Assembly: GCA_965140395.1 (NCBI GenBank) | Contig: OZ223207.1 | Coordinates: forward strand, 186,001 to 250,000 | Source: Parvibaculum sp002684405 | GTDB lineage: Bacteria > Pseudomonadota > Alphaproteobacteria > Parvibaculales > Parvibaculaceae | Length of the DNA stretch: 64,000 bases | Direction of reading: 5' to 3' | In this document: piece by piece, positions 8,875 to 17,626 of the stretch | How the letters are laid out: each line of letters opens with the position of its first letter | How positions within the stretch are numbered: the stretch's first letter is position 1 | The notes under the pieces: model-generated | The model's database searches: none | What the model saw: the letters and a program-made list of their open reading frames with translations, nothing else | Told to the model about the DNA's origin: nothing | Translations under genes and position numbers: made by a program

Positions 8875-9181
8875 GATACTGATCCACTAATGTCCTTGCG
8901 CCGGGGCCGAAGGTGACGCCCGCGCCATTTTCGAGTTGGCTCCGGTTTAGCCCGAATCCGCGATGGTGAAAAGCCGAGGCGGTCAGATGGGCCGGAAAGT
9001 GCCCGGAAGCCCTGAAATATGGGAGGATTACGGCATTCTCCCGGTTGACAGGGCGGGGCCGTCCCTCTAGGTTCCGCGCCAATTCATCGACAAGGCGGTC
9101 CAGTAGCGGGCCATGGGCGGCAGCGGTATAGAGCCAGCGCGGCCCGGGCACCGGCAGACGGCCCCATTTTGAGGTTGAGAC
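8875..9181. other. Gene-free stretch between a hydrolase gene and rpmJ
   Basis: About 307 bases between divergent genes. It holds the rpmJ promoter (see 9045-9073) and its roughly 100-base leader. No other open frame, strong hairpin or RNA signature was seen. Confidence 0.6.
9045..9073 (+). promoter_or_regulatory. Promoter of rpmJ
   Basis: A consensus TTGACA at 9045-9050 and TAGGTT at 9068-9073 are separated by exactly 17 bases. This is one of the best sigma70 matches in the window and suits a constitutively expressed ribosomal protein gene. The predicted start near 9080 leaves a leader of about 100 bases. Confidence 0.7.
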
Positions 9182-9307
9182 ATGAAGATTCGCAATTCGC
9201 TGCGTTCGCTGCGCAACCGGCACCGCGACAACCGTCTGGTCCGCCGCAAAGGCCGCGTGTACATCATCAACAAGACCAACCGCCGCTTCAAAGCCCGTCA
9301 GGGCTGA
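9182..9307 (+). CDS. rpmJ: 50S ribosomal protein L36 (zinc-free type)
   Basis: A 41-residue very basic protein reading MKIRNSLRSLRNRHRDNRLV and ending in NRRFKARQG. This is the L36 of the large ribosomal subunit, placed near the stalk base. The Cys/His zinc-ribbon residues of the classical form are absent, so it is the C-minus (YkgO-like) variant that needs no zinc. A TTGAGGTTGAG purine-rich stretch precedes the ATG. It has its own promoter and its own terminator, so it is a single-gene unit. Confidence 0.95.
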   Translation: MKIRNSLRSLRNRHRDNRLVRRKGRVYIINKTNRRFKARQG

Positions 9308-9358
9308 ACCGGGCCGGATGGCAGGGTGTGCCGCAGGCATGCCGACAATGAGTTTCAA

Positions 9359-9385
9359 GGCCGCGTTTCCGGACGCGGCCTTTTT
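9359..9385 (+). terminator. Rho-independent terminator of rpmJ
   Basis: An 8-bp perfect stem (GGCCGCGT with ACGCGGCC) around a 6-base loop, followed at once by TTTTT. It lies 50 bases after the rpmJ stop. Confidence 0.9.
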
Positions 9386-9427
9386 GTTTGTTGGCCGGTT
9401 GACGCCGAAGGGGAGGGCTGGGGGGAC

Positions 9428-10054
9428 ATGACACGCCGTGCCGTCATATTCGATATGGGCAATGTGCTGATCGATTGGGATCCGCATGAGGCCTACCGGC
9501 AGCATCTGCCGGATGCAGGCGATCGCGTCGCCTTTCTCGGGCGTTTTTTCCGCAAGATGTACGATGCCGTCCATGACGACCCGCGGTCGATGAGCGCGTG
9601 CCTTGCGCCGCTCAAGGCAGAGCATCCCGAGATGCGGCATCTGATCGAGGTCTATGAGCTGGAATGGCACCGCTTTCTCGGTGGGCCGATGCCGGAGAGC
9701 ATCGAGATCGTGGATGCGCTGCATGGGAAGGGTGTGCCGCTTTACGGGCTCACCAACTGGCCCCATCAGGTCTGGCCGCCCCATCGGATCGAAGGGGTAG
9801 GAAACCCCGATGCCTATGGCTTTCTTGGCAAGTTCAGCGACATTGTGGTTTCGGGGCAGGTGCGGATGCGCAAGCCCGATGCGGAAATTTACGCCCATGC
9901 GCTGGAGAAATTCGGGTTGAAAAGCGATGAGGCTGTTTTCGTGGACGATTTGCCGGAGAATGTGGCCGCGGCCAACGAACTCGGGGTTCACGGCATTCAA
10001 TTCACGAATGCGGATGCGCTGCGCCGGGAGCTTGAGGATCTCGGCCTTCTTTGA
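9428..10054 (+). CDS. HAD-superfamily hydrolase (phosphatase-like)
   Basis: A 208-residue HAD-IA family protein. Motif I is FDMGNVLIDWD with the nucleophile Asp9, in the D-x-G-N-V form seen in YihX-like sugar phosphatases. A helical cap follows (about 15-85), then motif II LYGLTNW, motif III in RMRKPDAEIY, and the motif IV acidic pair in FVDDLPENVAAA. It probably dephosphorylates a small phosphorylated metabolite; the substrate is unknown. The ATG at 9428 is preceded by GGGGGG. An upstream in-frame ATG would overlap the terminator and lacks a binding site. Confidence 0.85.
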   Translation: MTRRAVIFDMGNVLIDWDPHEAYRQHLPDAGDRVAFLGRFFRKMYDAVHDDPRSMSACLAPLKAEHPEMRHLIEVYELEWHRFLGGPMPESIEIVDALHGKGVPLYGLTNWPHQVWPPHRIEGVGNPDAYGFLGKFSDIVVSGQVRMRKPDAEIYAHALEKFGLKSDEAVFVDDLPENVAAANELGVHGIQFTNADALRRELEDLGLL

Positions 10055-10131
10055 CCGGCGGGGTCTGACGGTATAGTTGGAAGAGGCAGTCGCGCGCTCG
10101 GAAACCACCAGACGAGACAGGGGAAAGCCAG

Positions 10132-11181
10132 ATGGCCAAACGCTTCATGATCTACGGCGCCACGGGCTATACGGGGAAGCTTGTCTCCAAGGCCGCGAAA
10201 CAGGCGGGCATGAGCCCTCTGCTGGCGGGTCGTAACGAGGCGCGATTGAAGGGCATCGCCGCGCAGCACTCCTTCGATTATCAGGCGATTTCGCTCGACG
10301 AGCCGGAAGCGCTGGAGGCAGGCCTTTCGCAAGTGGATGCCGTACTCAATATCGCCGGGCCGTTTTCCCAGACCTGCCAGCCGATGCTCGATGCCTGTCT
10401 CAGGACGGGCACGCATTATTTCGACATCACCGGCGAGATCGACGTCTTCGAATATTGCGCCTCGATGGATGCCAAAGCGAAGGAAGCGGGCATCATGGTC
10501 ATGCCCGGCACCGGTTTCGATGTGGTGCCGTCCGATTGCCTGGCCGCGCATATGAAGGCGCGGATGCCGGATGCGACCGAGCTTGTGCTCGGCATTTCGG
10601 GCTTTGGCGGCATGTCGCGCGGGACGGCCAAGACGGGTATCGAAAGCATCGGGCAGGGCACGCGTATCCGCAAGGATGGGCGGATCGTGCGGGCCCGGGG
10701 CGCGCTCGCCCGCGAGATCGATTTCGGCAAGGGGCTGGTCGAATCGGTCGCCGTGGGCTGGGGCGATGTCGCGACGGCCTATCACTCGACCGGCATTCCC
10801 AATATCTCCGTCTATTTCGAAGCCAATGCGCAGATGAAGCAGATGGCCGGCATGGGCGGTCTGATGCGCTGGGTCCTCAGCCTCGGGCCGATGCAGCGCA
10901 TGCTCAAGCGCCGGATCGATCAGGAGCCGGAAGGCCCCGACGAGGTGGCGCGCGAGACGGGCCGGATGGAGCTTTACGGCGAGGCGTCGAACGAAAAGGG
11001 CGAGACGGTATCGTCGCGGCTGACGACGCCGGAAGGCTACCGGCTGACCGCCATGACCTCGCTCGAAATCGTCGCGCGTGTGCTGAACGATGAAGGCAGG
11101 GCCGGGTTCCAGACGCCGTCCGCGGTTTTCGGGCCGGATTTCATCCTCGAATTTCCCGATACGTCGCGCCAGGACCTCTGA
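10132..11181 (+). CDS. Saccharopine dehydrogenase-like NAD(P) oxidoreductase
   Basis: A 349-residue protein with an N-terminal Rossmann fold, MIYGATGYTGKLVSKAA (Gly-rich loop about residues 8-14), typical of the saccharopine-dehydrogenase NADP-binding family that includes trans-acting enoyl reductases and uncharacterised bacterial homologues. Segments VLNIAGPFSQTCQPMLDACL and HYFDITGEIDVFE are family hallmarks. It is unlikely to be a true lysine-pathway enzyme because no related gene is near. A role in reducing a lipid or acyl intermediate is inference. AGGGGAAAGCC lies just before the ATG. Confidence 0.8.
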   Translation: MAKRFMIYGATGYTGKLVSKAAKQAGMSPLLAGRNEARLKGIAAQHSFDYQAISLDEPEALEAGLSQVDAVLNIAGPFSQTCQPMLDACLRTGTHYFDITGEIDVFEYCASMDAKAKEAGIMVMPGTGFDVVPSDCLAAHMKARMPDATELVLGISGFGGMSRGTAKTGIESIGQGTRIRKDGRIVRARGALAREIDFGKGLVESVAVGWGDVATAYHSTGIPNISVYFEANAQMKQMAGMGGLMRWVLSLGPMQRMLKRRIDQEPEGPDEVARETGRMELYGEASNEKGETVSSRLTTPEGYRLTAMTSLEIVARVLNDEGRAGFQTPSAVFGPDFILEFPDTSRQDL

Positions 11182-11235
11182 GCGCCGCGCGATCTTCGGA
11201 TTGGCGGGTGCGCGCAAGGCCGCCTATCATGCGTC

Positions 11236-11871
11236 ATGGCCTCATTGCGCAGCCCCATTTCCGGTCTTCTGGCCTTCCTTCTCGTTGCCGGCCTCGCCTC
11301 GGCGCCCTCTTCCGTGCGAGCAGGGGCGGCGCCGCAGGCGAAAGAGGCAGGGCCTCCAGCCTCTGAGCAGACGCCTGAGCGCCGGTCGCGCGAGCAGGTG
11401 CTGGACATGCTTTTCGCTCAGCTGAAAGCCGCCAAGAGCCGGGAGGAAGCCAAAGGCCTTGAAGGCGCTATCCGGAAAGTCTGGATGGCGTCGGGTAGCG
11501 CCAGCGTCGGGCTTCTCATGTCGCATGGCCTGAAGGCTCTGGCGGCCAAGGATTATGAGGACGCGCTCTTCTATTTCGATGAGGTGGTGTCGCTCGCGCC
11601 GCATTATTCGGAAGGCTGGAACAAGCGCTCGGCCGTGCATTTCCTCCTCAACGATTATTCCGCCGCGCTGGCCGATCTGGAGCATGTGCTCCGGCTGGAG
11701 CCGCGCCATTTCGAGGCGCTGGCGGGGCTTGCCGTCATTCTGGAAGATCTGGGAGACAAGAAAGGCGCGCTCGATGCCTATCGCCGGGCGCTGGAGCTCG
11801 ACCCCTGGCTCGAGGGCGTCCCGGCGCGTATCAGGCATCTGAAGCCGGAGGTGGAAGGCCGGGGAATCTGA
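11236..11871 (+). CDS. Exported tetratricopeptide-repeat protein
   Basis: A 211-residue protein with an N-terminal hydrophobic export signal (GLLAFLLVAGLASAPSSVRA) and at least three TPR units in residues 90-205, with ALAAKDYEDALFYFDEVVSL, GWNKRSAVHFLLNDYSAAL and LEDLGDKKGALDAYRRALEL. TPR arrays are protein-binding scaffolds, here probably in the periplasm. It follows the reductase gene after about 55 bases and precedes the hydrolase on the same strand. No partner can be named. Confidence 0.8.
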   Translation: MASLRSPISGLLAFLLVAGLASAPSSVRAGAAPQAKEAGPPASEQTPERRSREQVLDMLFAQLKAAKSREEAKGLEGAIRKVWMASGSASVGLLMSHGLKALAAKDYEDALFYFDEVVSLAPHYSEGWNKRSAVHFLLNDYSAALADLEHVLRLEPRHFEALAGLAVILEDLGDKKGALDAYRRALELDPWLEGVPARIRHLKPEVEGRGI

Positions 11872-11929
11872 CGACGGCTGGCACCGGCGTCATGCCGATC
11901 CGGAACCGCCTTTCGGGCGTATCGTTTTC

Positions 11930-12961
11930 ATGGTGACAGAGATGATCTTTTATGTGGCGGGGGCCTTCCTCCTTCTTCTTGTCGGTCTTTGGACCTATTC
12001 CGCCTGGACGAGCTGGCGGATCGAGCGGCGCTATCCGCCGGTCGGCGCGTTTGTGGAGGTCGAAGGTGTCCGGCTTCACTATCAAAAGCGCGGTGCCTTG
12101 CGTGAGGGCGTCGTGCCCGTGGTGCTCATCCATGGCGCGAGCGGCAATCTGCGCGACATGATGAATGCGCTGGGCGATGTGCTGGCGCGCGAGACATGCG
12201 TCCTCGCCTTCGACCGGCCGGGTCATGGTTGGAGCGAACGGGGGAGCGGGCGCGGGTCGGATATGGCAAGCCCTGCCGCTCAGGCGCGGATTATCCGCCA
12301 GGCCCTGCGCGATCTCGGGATCGAGCGGCCCGTCATTCTCGGTCATAGCTGGGGCGGCGCGGTGGCAGCCGCCTATGCGGTCGAATTCAGCGACGAGATT
12401 GCCGGTGTCGTGCCGCTTTCGGGCGCGCTTTATCCCTGGCCGGGCGGTATCGCCTGGTATCACGATGTGATTGCGACGCCGCTGGTCGGGAACCTGTTTC
12501 TGCGCACCCTGATGACGCCCGCCGCGCAATTGCTCGCGCCCGCCGGTGTCATGGCGACGTTCAAACCCAATGACGCGCCCGGCGGATATGCGGAAGCCAT
12601 CGGTCTGCCGATGATCTTCCGGGCCAGGGAATTCGGTGCGAACAGCGAGGATGTCCGCAACCTGAAGGAAAATCTCGCGGCGCAGAGCGCACGCTATGAC
12701 GAGATCTCGGCGCCGGTCATCGTCGTCACCGGCAATGCGGATTTCACGGTATCGCCGAAAATTCATTCCTATGCCTTCCACAATGCTGTGAAAGGCTCGG
12801 AACTCGTCAAACTCAAAGGGGTGGGGCACATGCCCCATTACGAGCGGCGGGAGGTTGTCGCGGATGCGGTGCTAAGGCTCGCGCGCGGGCAAGCCCCGCG
12901 CCGAGGCGAGGTCACGGTCCAGCCGGATGAAAGCGTCGAATTTCGTGAAGCGGCGGACTGA
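11930..12961 (+). CDS. Membrane-anchored alpha/beta hydrolase
   Basis: A 343-residue hydrolase with an N-terminal membrane anchor (MIFYVAGAFLLLLVGLWTYS). The oxyanion motif is VLIHGASGNLRDM, the nucleophile elbow GHSWGG, and the likely catalytic His is in KGVGHMPHYE. The acid is probably the Asp of VTGNADFTV. This looks like an esterase or haloperoxidase/epoxide-hydrolase-type enzyme held at the inner membrane. A downstream in-frame ATG (11942) is an alternative start. It ends 15 bases from the convergent pyruvate kinase gene. Confidence 0.85.
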   Translation: MVTEMIFYVAGAFLLLLVGLWTYSAWTSWRIERRYPPVGAFVEVEGVRLHYQKRGALREGVVPVVLIHGASGNLRDMMNALGDVLARETCVLAFDRPGHGWSERGSGRGSDMASPAAQARIIRQALRDLGIERPVILGHSWGGAVAAAYAVEFSDEIAGVVPLSGALYPWPGGIAWYHDVIATPLVGNLFLRTLMTPAAQLLAPAGVMATFKPNDAPGGYAEAIGLPMIFRAREFGANSEDVRNLKENLAAQSARYDEISAPVIVVTGNADFTVSPKIHSYAFHNAVKGSELVKLKGVGHMPHYERREVVADAVLRLARGQAPRRGEVTVQPDESVEFREAAD

Positions 12962-12976
12962 CCGGGGACCCGGCGT

Positions 12977-14395
12977 CTAGCGATCCACGAAGGCGATCCG
13001 CAGCATGTTCGTCGCGCCGGGTGTGCCGAGCGGTACGCCCGCGGTGATGACAATGCGCTCGCCGGGCTGCGCGAGACTTTCCTCAAGCGCAATGCCGCAG
13101 GCGCGTTCCACCATGTCGTCGAGATCTTTCGCATCCGCCGTCAGCACGCAGTGAAGGCCCCAGACAAGGGTGAGGCGGCGCGCGGTCTCCCGTATGGGGG
13201 TCAGCACGAGGATCGGGATCAGGGGCCGCTCGCGCGCCGCGCGAAGCCCCGTGGAGCCTGAATTGGTCCAGCAGGCGATGGCGGCGGCATTGAGCGTGTC
13301 GGCCACGGAGTGTGCGGCGGCGCTGATGGCGTCCGCGCCGGTCGCTTCGGGTTCGGTGCGCTGGGCATAGATGATGCCGGGATAGGTCGGGTCGGCTTCG
13401 ACGGATTCCGAGACGCGGCTCATCATGTGAACGGCTTCGACGGGAAACTGGCCCGCCGCCGATTCCGCCGAGAGCATGATCGCATCCGCGCCCTCAAAGA
13501 CGGCGGTCGCCACGTCCGACACTTCGGCGCGTGTGGGCGTGGGCGAGGAAATCATCGATTCCAGCATCTGGGTCGCCACCACCACCGGCTTGCCGGCGCG
13601 GCGGGCGGCGCGGGTCAGGCGCTTCTGCCAGCCGGGCACCTGCTCCAGCGGCAGCTCCACGCCGAGATCGCCGCGCGCCACCATGATGGCGTCGGAGATT
13701 TCGAGAATTTCTTCCAGATGGTTCAGCGCCTGCGGCTTCTCGATCTTGCCGAGAATGGCGGCGCGCCCTTGAGCGATCTTGCGGGCTTCGGCAATGTCGT
13801 CCGGGCGCTGGATAAAGGACAGTGCGATCCAGTCCACGCCAAGATCCAGCGCCGCGTCGAAATCGCGGCGGTCCTTTTCGGTGAGGGCCTTCAGCGGCAG
13901 GATCGTGTCGGGGCAGCTCACGCCCTTGCGATTGGTGAGACGTCCGCCGACCAGCACTTCGGTATCGACGAACTCCTTGCCTTTCTTTGTGACGCGCAGC
14001 CGGATCTTGCCGTCATCGAGCAGCAGTGCGTCGCCTTCCATCAGCGCATCGAATATTTCGGGATGCGGCATGGGCGCGCGCGCGCGCGTGCCGGGCTCCT
14101 TTTTCATGTCGAGGCGAAAAGCGTCGCCGTTTTCCAGCGTGGCCGCGCCGTCATGCATTTCGCCGATGCGCAGTTTCGGACCCTGCAGGTCGGCGAGAAT
14201 GCCGATGGGACGGCCCACTTCCGCTTCGACCTGCCGGATGGCGCCATGCAGGCGCTTGAGGCCCGGATGGTCGAGATGGCTCATATTCAGCCGGAAGACA
14301 TCCGCGCCAGCCTCCCAGAGCGCCCGGATCATTTCCGGGCTGTCGGAAGAGGGGCCGAGCGTTGCGATGATTTTGACGTTACGCCTGCGTGTCAC
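12977..14395 (-). CDS. pyk: Pyruvate kinase
   Basis: A 472-residue enzyme of lower glycolysis converting phosphoenolpyruvate and ADP to pyruvate and ATP. Signatures are KIIATLGPSS at the N-terminus, RLNMSHLDH, the active-site segment ILGKIEKPQALNHLEEIL and MVARGDLGVELPLEQVP. The C-terminal regulatory domain is present. The start is the GTG at 14395: GGAG sits 6 bases upstream and the family N-terminus fits. It lies 19 bases after the glycerate kinase stop, an order also known from tartrate/glycerate loci (ttuD-ttuE), so the two enzymes channel glycerate carbon to pyruvate. Confidence 0.95.
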   Translation of the reverse strand: MTRRRNVKIIATLGPSSDSPEMIRALWEAGADVFRLNMSHLDHPGLKRLHGAIRQVEAEVGRPIGILADLQGPKLRIGEMHDGAATLENGDAFRLDMKKEPGTRARAPMPHPEIFDALMEGDALLLDDGKIRLRVTKKGKEFVDTEVLVGGRLTNRKGVSCPDTILPLKALTEKDRRDFDAALDLGVDWIALSFIQRPDDIAEARKIAQGRAAILGKIEKPQALNHLEEILEISDAIMVARGDLGVELPLEQVPGWQKRLTRAARRAGKPVVVATQMLESMISSPTPTRAEVSDVATAVFEGADAIMLSAESAAGQFPVEAVHMMSRVSESVEADPTYPGIIYAQRTEPEATGADAISAAAHSVADTLNAAAIACWTNSGSTGLRAARERPLIPILVLTPIRETARRLTLVWGLHCVLTADAKDLDDMVERACGIALEESLAQPGERIVITAGVPLGTPGATNMLRIAFVDR

Positions 14396-14414
14396 GGGGG
14401 GCTCCAAGGGTCTT

Positions 14415-15755
14415 TCATTCCTGAGACGAAGGGGATTCGTCCGGTTCGACAAGGATGACCCGAAAGTCATTCACATTCGTGAACGAAGGGCCGGTCTTCA
14501 AGAGATCGTCTATTCTGGCGAAGAATGCGCCGGAGTTATGTCGGTCGAGGTGTTTTTTAGCGTCCAGCCCGGCTTTGGCGGCGCGTGAAAGCGTATCCGG
14601 CAGCGCAAAGGCGCCTGCCGGGTCGTTGGCGTCGCCCGATCCGCCGTCGATCCCGTCGGTGTCGGCGGCCAGCGCGGCGATCCCGGACGCGCCATCGAGG
14701 GCGAGCGCCAGGGCCAGCGCATATTCCTGGCTCGGACCGCCTCGCGTGCCCGGTTCGGCATTGGGGCCGAAAGTGACCGAGACTTCGCCGCCCGACAGGA
14801 TGGCCGTGCGTACGCCCTCGTTTCGGAGCTTCAGGGCGAGGGCGGCGTGCTTCGCGGCGACCTCGCGTGCCTCGCCCTCCACGGCGTCTCCCAGCAGCAA
14901 GGGTTCGTATCCCCGCTCGTGGGCGAGCTTCGCTGCCGCTTTGAGGGCGGCGTTGCCGCTGGCGACGATGCGGTAGCTGTCTTCCGCAAAAGCGGGATCG
15001 CCGGGCTTGGGCGTTTCGCCCGCCGCATCGAGCGCGGCGGTGATACGGGCTGCGATCCCGCCGTCCAGATGCTTTTCAAGGCGGGCGAGGATGGCGCGGG
15101 CCTCGTCCAGCGTTGTCGGGTCGGTGACGGTGGGGCCGGAGGCGATGGTGCTGGGGTCGTCGCCTGCCACATCGGAGATGGTGAGCGTCGTGCAGGGCGC
15201 GGGGTGTATGGCGGCGGCAAGCCGTCCGCCCTTGATGCGCGAGAGATGTTTGCGCAGGCCGTTCATGGCGGTGATGGGCAGGCCGGCTGCGAAGAGCGCG
15301 TGGGTGACGGCCTGCTTGTCGGCGAGCGTCAGTCCTTGCGCCGGCAGCGTTGCGAGGGCGGACCCGCCGCCCGACAGCAGCACAAGTGCGCAGTCCTGCG
15401 GGGTAAGGCTTTCGGCAAGGGCCAGCAGGCGGGTGCTGCCGTCCAGCCCCGCTTCGTCGGGGACGGGATGCGCGGCTTCGATCACCTCCACATGGCGGGT
15501 GGGGCAAGCATGGCCGTAGCGGGTGAGCGCAAGGCCGCGAATTTCGGTGCCGGGCCAGTATTCGTCGTACCAGTCTTCCGCGGCGGCAGCCATGGAGGCG
15601 GCGGCCTTGCCGATGGCGAAGATGACGAGCCGGCCCGGATTTTCGGGCGGTGCGGGCAGGCAGGGCGGCAGGCATTGCGCAGGCAGGGCCGCGCGCAGAC
15701 CCGCCTCGTAAAGGGCGGTGAGCTGCTTTCGCCATTCGTCGTTTTGCGCGCGCAT
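14415..15755 (-). CDS. ttuD: Glycerate 2-kinase (MOFRL family)
   Basis: A 446-residue kinase of the GckA/TtuD MOFRL family, phosphorylating D-glycerate to 2-phosphoglycerate. The N-domain shows VIFAIGKAAASMA and LLSGGGSALATLP with the nucleotide/substrate glycine loops. The C-terminal MOFRL domain has AILSGGEVSVTFG and LAADTDGIDGGSGDANDPAGA. AGGAG lies 6 bases before the ATG; a TTG one codon upstream is possible. It is the first gene of a two-gene operon with pyruvate kinase. The symbol could equally be gckA or glxK. Confidence 0.9.
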   Translation of the reverse strand: MRAQNDEWRKQLTALYEAGLRAALPAQCLPPCLPAPPENPGRLVIFAIGKAAASMAAAAEDWYDEYWPGTEIRGLALTRYGHACPTRHVEVIEAAHPVPDEAGLDGSTRLLALAESLTPQDCALVLLSGGGSALATLPAQGLTLADKQAVTHALFAAGLPITAMNGLRKHLSRIKGGRLAAAIHPAPCTTLTISDVAGDDPSTIASGPTVTDPTTLDEARAILARLEKHLDGGIAARITAALDAAGETPKPGDPAFAEDSYRIVASGNAALKAAAKLAHERGYEPLLLGDAVEGEAREVAAKHAALALKLRNEGVRTAILSGGEVSVTFGPNAEPGTRGGPSQEYALALALALDGASGIAALAADTDGIDGGSGDANDPAGAFALPDTLSRAAKAGLDAKKHLDRHNSGAFFARIDDLLKTGPSFTNVNDFRVILVEPDESPSSQE

Positions 15756-15859
15756 CAAGTCTCCTGCATTCGCTGCCGATGCGTTTACGGGCCGATCCGG
15801 TATTATGCGCCGCGCAAGGATTTGTCACGTTAGAGATCGTTTCAGGAGAGGAGACCCGT

Positions 15860-16678
15860 TTGTCCCCGACACCCGACCGCCGCGATGCCGTGCGTTTTGC
15901 GCTCGCCTATCCCTTCGAGAAACCGCAGGGCTCCTTCGTCTGGGCCGATGGGCGCGTGCTGCCGCTCGATACGCTCGATCTCGGCAATCTGGGCGATACG
16001 CGGGTGCGGTCTCCTGCGGGAAACGGCGCGCTGGGCGAGTTGATGTCGGCGCTCTATCCGGATGAGAGGGCCGGGCAGGAAGAGTGGCTCGACGAGCGCG
16101 TGATCGTGCTGGCGCATGGCTCCAACTCCGCGCCGGAGCGGCTTTTGCAGAAATTCCCCGGCGGGGACGGACTGCCCGAGATCGTGCCCGTGCTCAAGGC
16201 GCGGATCGACGACTGGGCGGTGGTCTATGCGGCGGCGCTTTCCGGCTATGCTTCCATTCCGGCGACGCTCGAGCCGGTGGAGGCTGCATCGGCGGAGGTG
16301 CATGTGACGCTTCTCACGCGGCGTCAGCTCGAGATCATGAATGCGACGGAGGATCTCGGCGTCGAGTACGATCTGCACCGTATCGATTCATCGCTTCTCT
16401 ATCTGGAAGACCTGCATGCCTCTTCCGGTCTTGAAGTGGATGCCTATATCTCGTGTCATGGGGCGATGAGGATGGACGGAAAGCCGGTGGCGCTTGCCGC
16501 CGTGCCCCAGTCCGGCCACGGGTTTCAGGCGCTGGCCCAGCCCGACATGCAGAAGCGTCTCCACGACCTGACCGCGCCGGAGCTGCCTTTCGACGATTTC
16601 GTGGCAGGCAATATCAAGGGCGAGGCAGGCCGTGCGCGAACGCTCGAGGCGATTGCGCGGCATTGCCGGAGCGAGTGA
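15860..16678 (+). CDS. GGCT-like fold protein of unknown substrate
   Basis: A 272-residue protein from a TTG start at 15860, chosen because AGGAGAGGAG ends 6 bases upstream. An ATG at 15779 in the same frame lacks such a site. The segment VIVLAHGSNSAPERLLQKF resembles the substrate-loop YGSN motif of gamma-glutamylcyclotransferase-like proteins, and VYAAALSGYASIPATLEP is compatible with that fold. This assignment is tentative. It is divergent from the glycerate kinase operon and 23 bases upstream of the DUF1244 gene, with which it is probably cotranscribed. Confidence 0.6.
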   Translation: MSPTPDRRDAVRFALAYPFEKPQGSFVWADGRVLPLDTLDLGNLGDTRVRSPAGNGALGELMSALYPDERAGQEEWLDERVIVLAHGSNSAPERLLQKFPGGDGLPEIVPVLKARIDDWAVVYAAALSGYASIPATLEPVEAASAEVHVTLLTRRQLEIMNATEDLGVEYDLHRIDSSLLYLEDLHASSGLEVDAYISCHGAMRMDGKPVALAAVPQSGHGFQALAQPDMQKRLHDLTAPELPFDDFVAGNIKGEAGRARTLEAIARHCRSE

Positions 16679-16701
16679 TCAACGAGAAAGCGAGGCGAAA
16701 G

Positions 16702-17001
16702 ATGGACAAGCAGACGCAAACGGAACTCGAAGCGGCGGCCTTTCGCAGGCTCCTCCAGCATTTGCGCGACCGCCACGACGTGCAGAATATCGATCTGATG
16801 ATCCAGGCAGGCTTCTGCCGGAACTGTCTTGCCAACTGGTACAAGGATGCGGCGGCGGAAAAGGGTCTCGATCTCTCCAAGGATGACGCCCGCGAGATTG
16901 TTTATGGTGAACCTTTCGCCGACTGGAAGGCCAAGTACCAGAAGGAAGCGACGCCGGAACAGCAGGCGGCTTTCGAGGCGGCCTCCAAGGCTCATGGCTG
17001 A
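16702..17001 (+). CDS. DUF1244 family protein
   Basis: A 99-residue soluble protein that matches the DUF1244 family widespread in Alpha- and Gammaproteobacteria. The conserved core is AFRRLLQHLRDRHDVQNIDL followed by GFCRNCLANWY with two invariant cysteines (a C-x2-C pair that could bind a metal or form a disulfide). No function is established. GAGGCGAAAG precedes the ATG. It follows the GGCT-like gene closely, and gapR lies downstream with its own promoter, an order I recall from other alphaproteobacteria. Confidence 0.9.
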   Translation: MDKQTQTELEAAAFRRLLQHLRDRHDVQNIDLMIQAGFCRNCLANWYKDAAAEKGLDLSKDDAREIVYGEPFADWKAKYQKEATPEQQAAFEAASKAHG

Positions 17002-17058
17002 TTAGGCGTGGATAAAGGAGCGTGCGCATCGAGGCGCATCCGATATCCACAGTTTTTT

Positions 17059-17098
17059 GAAATGCATTTCTTGCCGGATGGCAGCGCAGTCCTATATC
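17059..17098 (+). promoter_or_regulatory. gapR promoter with a flanking palindrome
   Basis: TTGCCG (17071-17076) and TATATC (17093-17098) are 16 bases apart, giving a predicted start near 17105. Immediately upstream, 17059-17070 is the perfect 12-bp palindrome GAAATGCATTTC, ending one base before the -35 box. That position suits a regulator binding next to RNA polymerase. The regulator is unknown. Confidence 0.5.
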
Positions 17099-17145
17099 GT
17101 CCCGCCCCTTGATCCTTGAAATCGCGAGAAGGCGGGACGGCGCAC

Positions 17146-17433
17146 ATGGCTGACGGCAACACACCTGTGGAGACCAATGTGAATACGGGCGTGAATACGG
17201 GTGGCGTGGCGCAGGACCAGCTGCGTTCGATCGTGGAGCGCATCGAGCGGCTGGAAGAAGAAAAGGCCGCCATCGCCAACGATATCAAGGAAGTCTATGC
17301 CGAAGCCAAGGGCAACGGCTTCGACACCAAGACGCTGCGGCAGGTCGTACGCCTGCGTAAACAGGACAAGGCCGAACGCCAGGAGCAGGAAGCGGTTCTG
17401 GAACTCTATATGCACGCACTCGGTATGGTCTGA
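17146..17433 (+). CDS. gapR: GapR-like nucleoid protein (DUF2312)
   Basis: A 95-residue protein whose residues 20-95 match DUF2312/GapR: a long coiled-coil helix (QLRSIVERIERLEEEKAAIA) followed by KEVYAEAKGNGFDTKTLRQV and RLRKQDKAERQEQE. In Caulobacter GapR is a chromosome-structuring protein that binds overtwisted, AT-rich DNA ahead of replication and supports topoisomerases. The first 20 residues are a low-complexity Thr/Val/Asn tail. The start is the ATG at 17146. It has its own promoter, and nothing follows it closely. Confidence 0.92.
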   Translation: MADGNTPVETNVNTGVNTGGVAQDQLRSIVERIERLEEEKAAIANDIKEVYAEAKGNGFDTKTLRQVVRLRKQDKAERQEQEAVLELYMHALGMV

Positions 17434-17626
17434 ACCGGTCTTTATCTTTCGATCCTTCGATAGTCCATCTGTCTACAGATTAATAAGGCGGGCCGAAGGT
17501 CTCGGACGCGATGTGTTGCGGCGGTTCGGGCGGGGTCGTCGTTTCCCTTTTATCTTTCGTCCAAACTTGGCAAGCTATGGGGTGCTGGCGCCTTCGTCTT
17601 GAACGCGGCCCGGCAGGCGTTCGGGG

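Noticed and set aside
17005..17052. DnaA-box-like sequences upstream of gapR (TTATCCAC and TATCCACAG)
   Set aside because: Both are one base from consensus, only two are present and there is no AT-rich unwinding region or dnaA/hemE-type context. Not an origin.
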